A stretch of DNA of 8,439 nt from Elusimicrobiota bacterium (lineage in GTDB: Bacteria > Elusimicrobiota > Elusimicrobia > UBA1565 > UBA9628), in NCBI GenBank assembly GCA_023249695.1, contig JAHFCD010000037.1:1844-10282 (forward strand), given 5' to 3'. The translations under genes and the position numbers were made by a program. Shown here in pieces: positions 6,336-8,439 of this stretch. Each line of letters begins with the position of its first letter. Position 1 is the first letter of the stretch. Below the pieces are notes generated by a model. The model saw nothing but the letters and a program-made list of their open reading frames with translations, did not search any database and was not told where the DNA came from.

Positions 6336-6532
6336 CGGTCAAAAAGAGGCTGCCCACCTTGCTGGAGCTCCTTAAAAAGGACCAGGCGCGGGTGATGAGC
6401 GTGCTGCATAAGCACGGCGTGTATTTCGACGCGGGCACCTATATCACCTTGGTCGCGTCGCTCGACAAGGTCGCGGCGTATCACGCGGTGCCCAACAAGA
6501 AGAAATTCTTCGCGGACCTTCTCGGCAAATGA
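6308..6532 (+). CDS. Small basic protein, 74 residues; independent gene or frameshifted dehydrogenase tail
   Basis: Starting at ATG 6308 it overlaps the dehydrogenase gene by 28 bp in the -1 frame, with AAAGGA at 6294-6299 as Shine-Dalgarno, and ends in an ATGA overlap with the dipeptidase gene. It is Lys/Arg-rich, especially at the N-terminus ('MAKRKHGRIAVKKRLPTLLE'), and looks mostly helical. I recognise no family for the protein as a whole. Residues 2-28 ('AKRKHGRIAVKKRLP' then LLELLKKD) read like the usual continuation of a 3HCDH domain after GPFEW, i.e. W-A-x-x-x-G followed by an L-rich helix. Residues 30-74 do not resemble the normal end of such enzymes. It may be a real coupled small gene, the product of -1 frameshifting, or a remnant after a single-base deletion. 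Confidence 0.55.
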   Translation: MAKRKHGRIAVKKRLPTLLELLKKDQARVMSVLHKHGVYFDAGTYITLVASLDKVAAYHAVPNKKKFFADLLGK

Positions 6533-7632
6533 GCCGGCCGCTGCCGCATTGGCTCGAAGGCCTCGCCAACGCGAGCCGCGCGCGCGGGCCGTACAGGGTC
6601 TCGGAGGCGGCGCGGGCGCTGCACCGCCGGCTGACGGTCATCGACCTCCACGCCGATCCGCTGATGTGGAGCCGGGACCTGCTCGTGCGCAATCATTACG
6701 GGCACGTGGATGTTCCCCGACTCATCGAGGGCGGCGTGACGCTCCAGGTGTTCTCGACGGTGACGCATTCCCCCCTTGGCATCAACATCCGGCGCAACCG
6801 CACCGACGCGCCGGACATGCTGACCGCGCTGGCGATGATCTGCGGCTGGCCGCGGGCCGCGTGGACGAGCAAGCTCGAGCGGGCGCTGTTCCAGGCGCGG
6901 GCGCTCGAGCTCGCGGTGAAGGGCTCCGGCGGCCGCATGGCTCAGGTTCGCACGCGGGACGACCTGCGCGCCCTCGTCGCCAAGCCCCGCCCCGGCGCGA
7001 CCGCCGCGCTTCTGTCGATCGAGGGCGGCCAGTGCTTCGAGGGCCGGCTCGAGTCCATCGACGTCCTTTTCGCGGCCGGCGTGCGCATGGTCGGCCTCAC
7101 GCATTTCGTCGACAACGATCTCGGCGGCTCCGCCTCCGGCGAGGAGAAGGGCGGCCTCACCGACTTCGGGCGCGCCGCGCTCGCGCGCCTGGAGGACCGC
7201 CGGATCATCGTCGACCTCGCCCACGCCTCGCCGCTCCTGTTCGACGACGTGATCGACGCCTGCCGCCGGCCGCTCGTCGTCTCCCACACGGGCGCCTGCT
7301 CGGCCTGCCCGAACGAGCGCAATCTGACCGACGCGCAGCTTAAAAAGATCGCCGCCAAGGGCGGCGTGGTCGGGGTGGGCTACTGGAAAACGGCCACCGG
7401 CGGTGAAGACGCGGCTGCGATCGCCCGCTCGATCCTAGCCGTCGTCAAGGCGGCGGGCGTCGGCCACGCGGCGCTCGGCTCGGACTTCGACGGCGCGGTC
7501 GCGGCGCCCTTCGACGCCTCGGGCGTGCCGCTCGTGACCCAGGCGCTGCTCGCGGCGGGCATGAGCGAGGACGACATCGCGCTCGTGATGGGCGGAAACG
7601 CCCTGCGCCTGCTCTCCGAAGGCCTGCCCTAG
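6529..7632 (+). CDS. M19-family dipeptidase (membrane/renal dipeptidase-like)
   Basis: The product is 367 residues from ATG 6529, overlapping the previous stop as ATGA. The full binuclear zinc site of the M19 family is visible: H41 and D43 in 'IDLHADP', bridging E165 in 'SIEGGQCF', H232 in 'DLAHASP', H253 in 'VVSHTGACSACPN', and catalytic-type D319 in 'ALGSDFDGAV'. Order and spacing match renal dipeptidase (H20, D22, E125, H198, H219, D288). M19 enzymes cleave dipeptides, often with broad or D-residue tolerance, and some act in specialised metabolism. There is no N-terminal signal peptide or lipobox, so a cytoplasmic location is likely. It is the last gene of the operon starting at 3740. Its link to the radical SAM and acyl-CoA enzymes upstream is unclear; it may be a simple passenger. 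Confidence 0.92.
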   Translation: MSRPLPHWLEGLANASRARGPYRVSEAARALHRRLTVIDLHADPLMWSRDLLVRNHYGHVDVPRLIEGGVTLQVFSTVTHSPLGINIRRNRTDAPDMLTALAMICGWPRAAWTSKLERALFQARALELAVKGSGGRMAQVRTRDDLRALVAKPRPGATAALLSIEGGQCFEGRLESIDVLFAAGVRMVGLTHFVDNDLGGSASGEEKGGLTDFGRAALARLEDRRIIVDLAHASPLLFDDVIDACRRPLVVSHTGACSACPNERNLTDAQLKKIAAKGGVVGVGYWKTATGGEDAAAIARSILAVVKAAGVGHAALGSDFDGAVAAPFDASGVPLVTQALLAAGMSEDDIALVMGGNALRLLSEGLP

Positions 7633-8336
7633 CGCCGGAAGTCTTTGATGCGCAGGACGGACGCGTGGGGCGTGACGGGCTTGCCCGAGTGCTTGGTCTC
7701 GAGCAGGAAGTGCCTTCCCTTCGGGAAGCGCTCGACGAACAGGTTCACGTGCGCGGGCTCGTTCTCGAAGGAGCCGACGACGGCCCCCAGCTCCGCGATC
7801 TTGTGCAGGGCCTCGTTCTTGAAGGCGAAATCGGGCGTGTCGAAGCGCGGCTTGAGGACGAGGGTCGCGCCCTTGCCATCGGGCTCCGGGAAGGCGTGGC
7901 GCAGGAGCGAAGCCTCCGTGCCCTCCCGCATGCCCTCGTCCCGTCCGGTCATGTAGAAGGCGCGTCCCCCCCGCTTGATCACCTCGGCCGCGTAGGCGGG
8001 TCCGCCGGGAATGATCGTGTCCTCGAGGAGGTACGGATTCTTGAAGAAGCGGGCGAACCAGAAGTCGCGCAGGTCCTTGGCGAGCCGGTCGTCGAGGCCG
8101 TGAGCCTTGGCCGTGTCGGCGATCGCGTAGCGCAGATTCTCGCGCGTGATGCCGCGCAGTATGCCGGCGGCGCGGGCGTCCAGGGTCTCGAGGCGCGCCG
8201 CGAACTCGCCCAGTATGCGCAGGTGGCGGTCGGCCGTCGAGAACAGCGTGTCGTCGAGGTCGAAGACGACGATCGTGTTCGGCCGCGCGGCGACGTCGTC
8301 GAGCAGCGCGTCGAGCAGTTCTTTCTGGGAGCTCAC
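7629..8336 (-). CDS. HAD-superfamily hydrolase
   Basis: The product is 235 residues from GTG 8336, chosen because GTG overlaps the upstream stop as GTGA and family homology begins shortly after; reading further upstream only gives low-complexity shadow sequence. HAD motif I is 'IVVFDLDDTLFST' with nucleophile D26 and general acid D28. An alpha-helical cap occupies roughly residues 36-105. Motif II is 'RAFYMTGRDEG' with T130. A lysine for motif III is K162 or K173 ('LKPRF', 'FKNEAL'). 'GSFENEPAHVN' (188-198) fills the motif IV position. Most such proteins are Mg-dependent phosphatases; the substrate is unknown. It converges on the dipeptidase gene with a 4-bp overlap (7629-7632), leaving no space for a terminator between them. 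It is translationally coupled to a membrane protein that extends beyond the window. Confidence 0.88.
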   Translation of the reverse strand: MSSQKELLDALLDDVAARPNTIVVFDLDDTLFSTADRHLRILGEFAARLETLDARAAGILRGITRENLRYAIADTAKAHGLDDRLAKDLRDFWFARFFKNPYLLEDTIIPGGPAYAAEVIKRGGRAFYMTGRDEGMREGTEASLLRHAFPEPDGKGATLVLKPRFDTPDFAFKNEALHKIAELGAVVGSFENEPAHVNLFVERFPKGRHFLLETKHSGKPVTPHASVLRIKDFRR

Positions 8337-8439
8337 GCCTTGAGGACGACTTTCGTGTTCTTCGGCGTGGCGTTCCACAGCGTGGTCATCAGAAGCGCGC
8401 CGATCAGGGAGAAGGGCATGATCATGTACGTCCACACGC
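8333..8439 (-). CDS. Membrane protein C-terminal fragment
   Basis: Reading leftward from the window edge, this frame gives 34 residues and a TGA at 8335-8333: a hydrophobic segment ('WTYMIMPFSLIGALLMTTLW') and a short basic tail ('NATPKNTKVVLKA'). The TGA shares bases with the GTG start of the HAD gene (GTGA), which supports this frame over the longer open frame that runs through the same bases. A C-terminal transmembrane helix is likely. Too little is present to name the protein. Confidence 0.6.
   Translation of the reverse strand, partial: VWTYMIMPFSLIGALLMTTLWNATPKNTKVVLKA

Noticed and set aside
7712..7726. Palindrome CTTCCC-TTC-GGGAAG near the 3' end of the HAD gene, a candidate bidirectional terminator
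   Set aside because: There is no U-tract on either strand, and it codes for 'RFPKG' in the HAD protein.
8337..8435. N-terminal extension of the HAD frame to GTG 8435
   Set aside because: The extra 33 residues are low-complexity and unlike HAD proteins. The same bases encode a membrane-protein C-terminus in another frame that ends in a GTGA overlap with GTG 8336.

Overview
The window is 8.4 kb of GC-rich bacterial DNA, gene-dense on the + strand, with two genes on the - strand at the right edge. Most neighbouring genes overlap by 4 bp (ATGA or GTGA) or are separated by 0-5 bp, so operon structure is clear. The taxon cannot be fixed from the sequence. High GC, a TTGACA-type promoter and the mix of acyl-CoA enzymes, GT-C glycosyltransferase and B12-radical SAM proteins fit a GC-rich Gram-negative lineage such as Elusimicrobiota or Myxococcota. 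That is a guess.

Left block (1-3690, +): the end of a crotonase-family enoyl-CoA hydratase/isomerase; a short PaaA/PaaC-type diiron protein related to the phenylacetyl-CoA epoxidase catalytic subunit; a roughly six-helix membrane protein of unknown function; a GT-C glycosyltransferase; and a class I SAM methyltransferase. The crotonase and diiron protein suggest oxygen-dependent acyl-CoA chemistry. The last two suggest envelope glycan or lipid-carrier modification. An excellent intrinsic-terminator-like hairpin with a U-tract lies inside the membrane-protein gene, just before the functional switch between these two halves.

Middle block (3691-7632, +): a 49-bp gap holds a clear sigma70-type promoter (TTGACA, 17 bp, TATCCT) whose predicted start leaves almost no 5' leader. 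It drives a cobalamin-binding radical SAM enzyme, a 3-hydroxyacyl-CoA dehydrogenase, a 74-residue overlapping reading frame that may be the frameshifted tail of that dehydrogenase, and an M19-family dipeptidase with a complete metal site.

Right block (7629-8439, -): a HAD-superfamily hydrolase, translationally coupled to an upstream membrane protein of which only the C-terminus is present. It converges on the dipeptidase gene, and the two stop codons share one CTAG palindrome. No RNA genes, CRISPR arrays, insertion sequences or gene-free stretch over 300 bp were seen. The best leads are the intragenic hairpin, the interrupted dehydrogenase C-terminus, the stand-alone PaaA-like protein and the unassigned B12-radical SAM enzyme.
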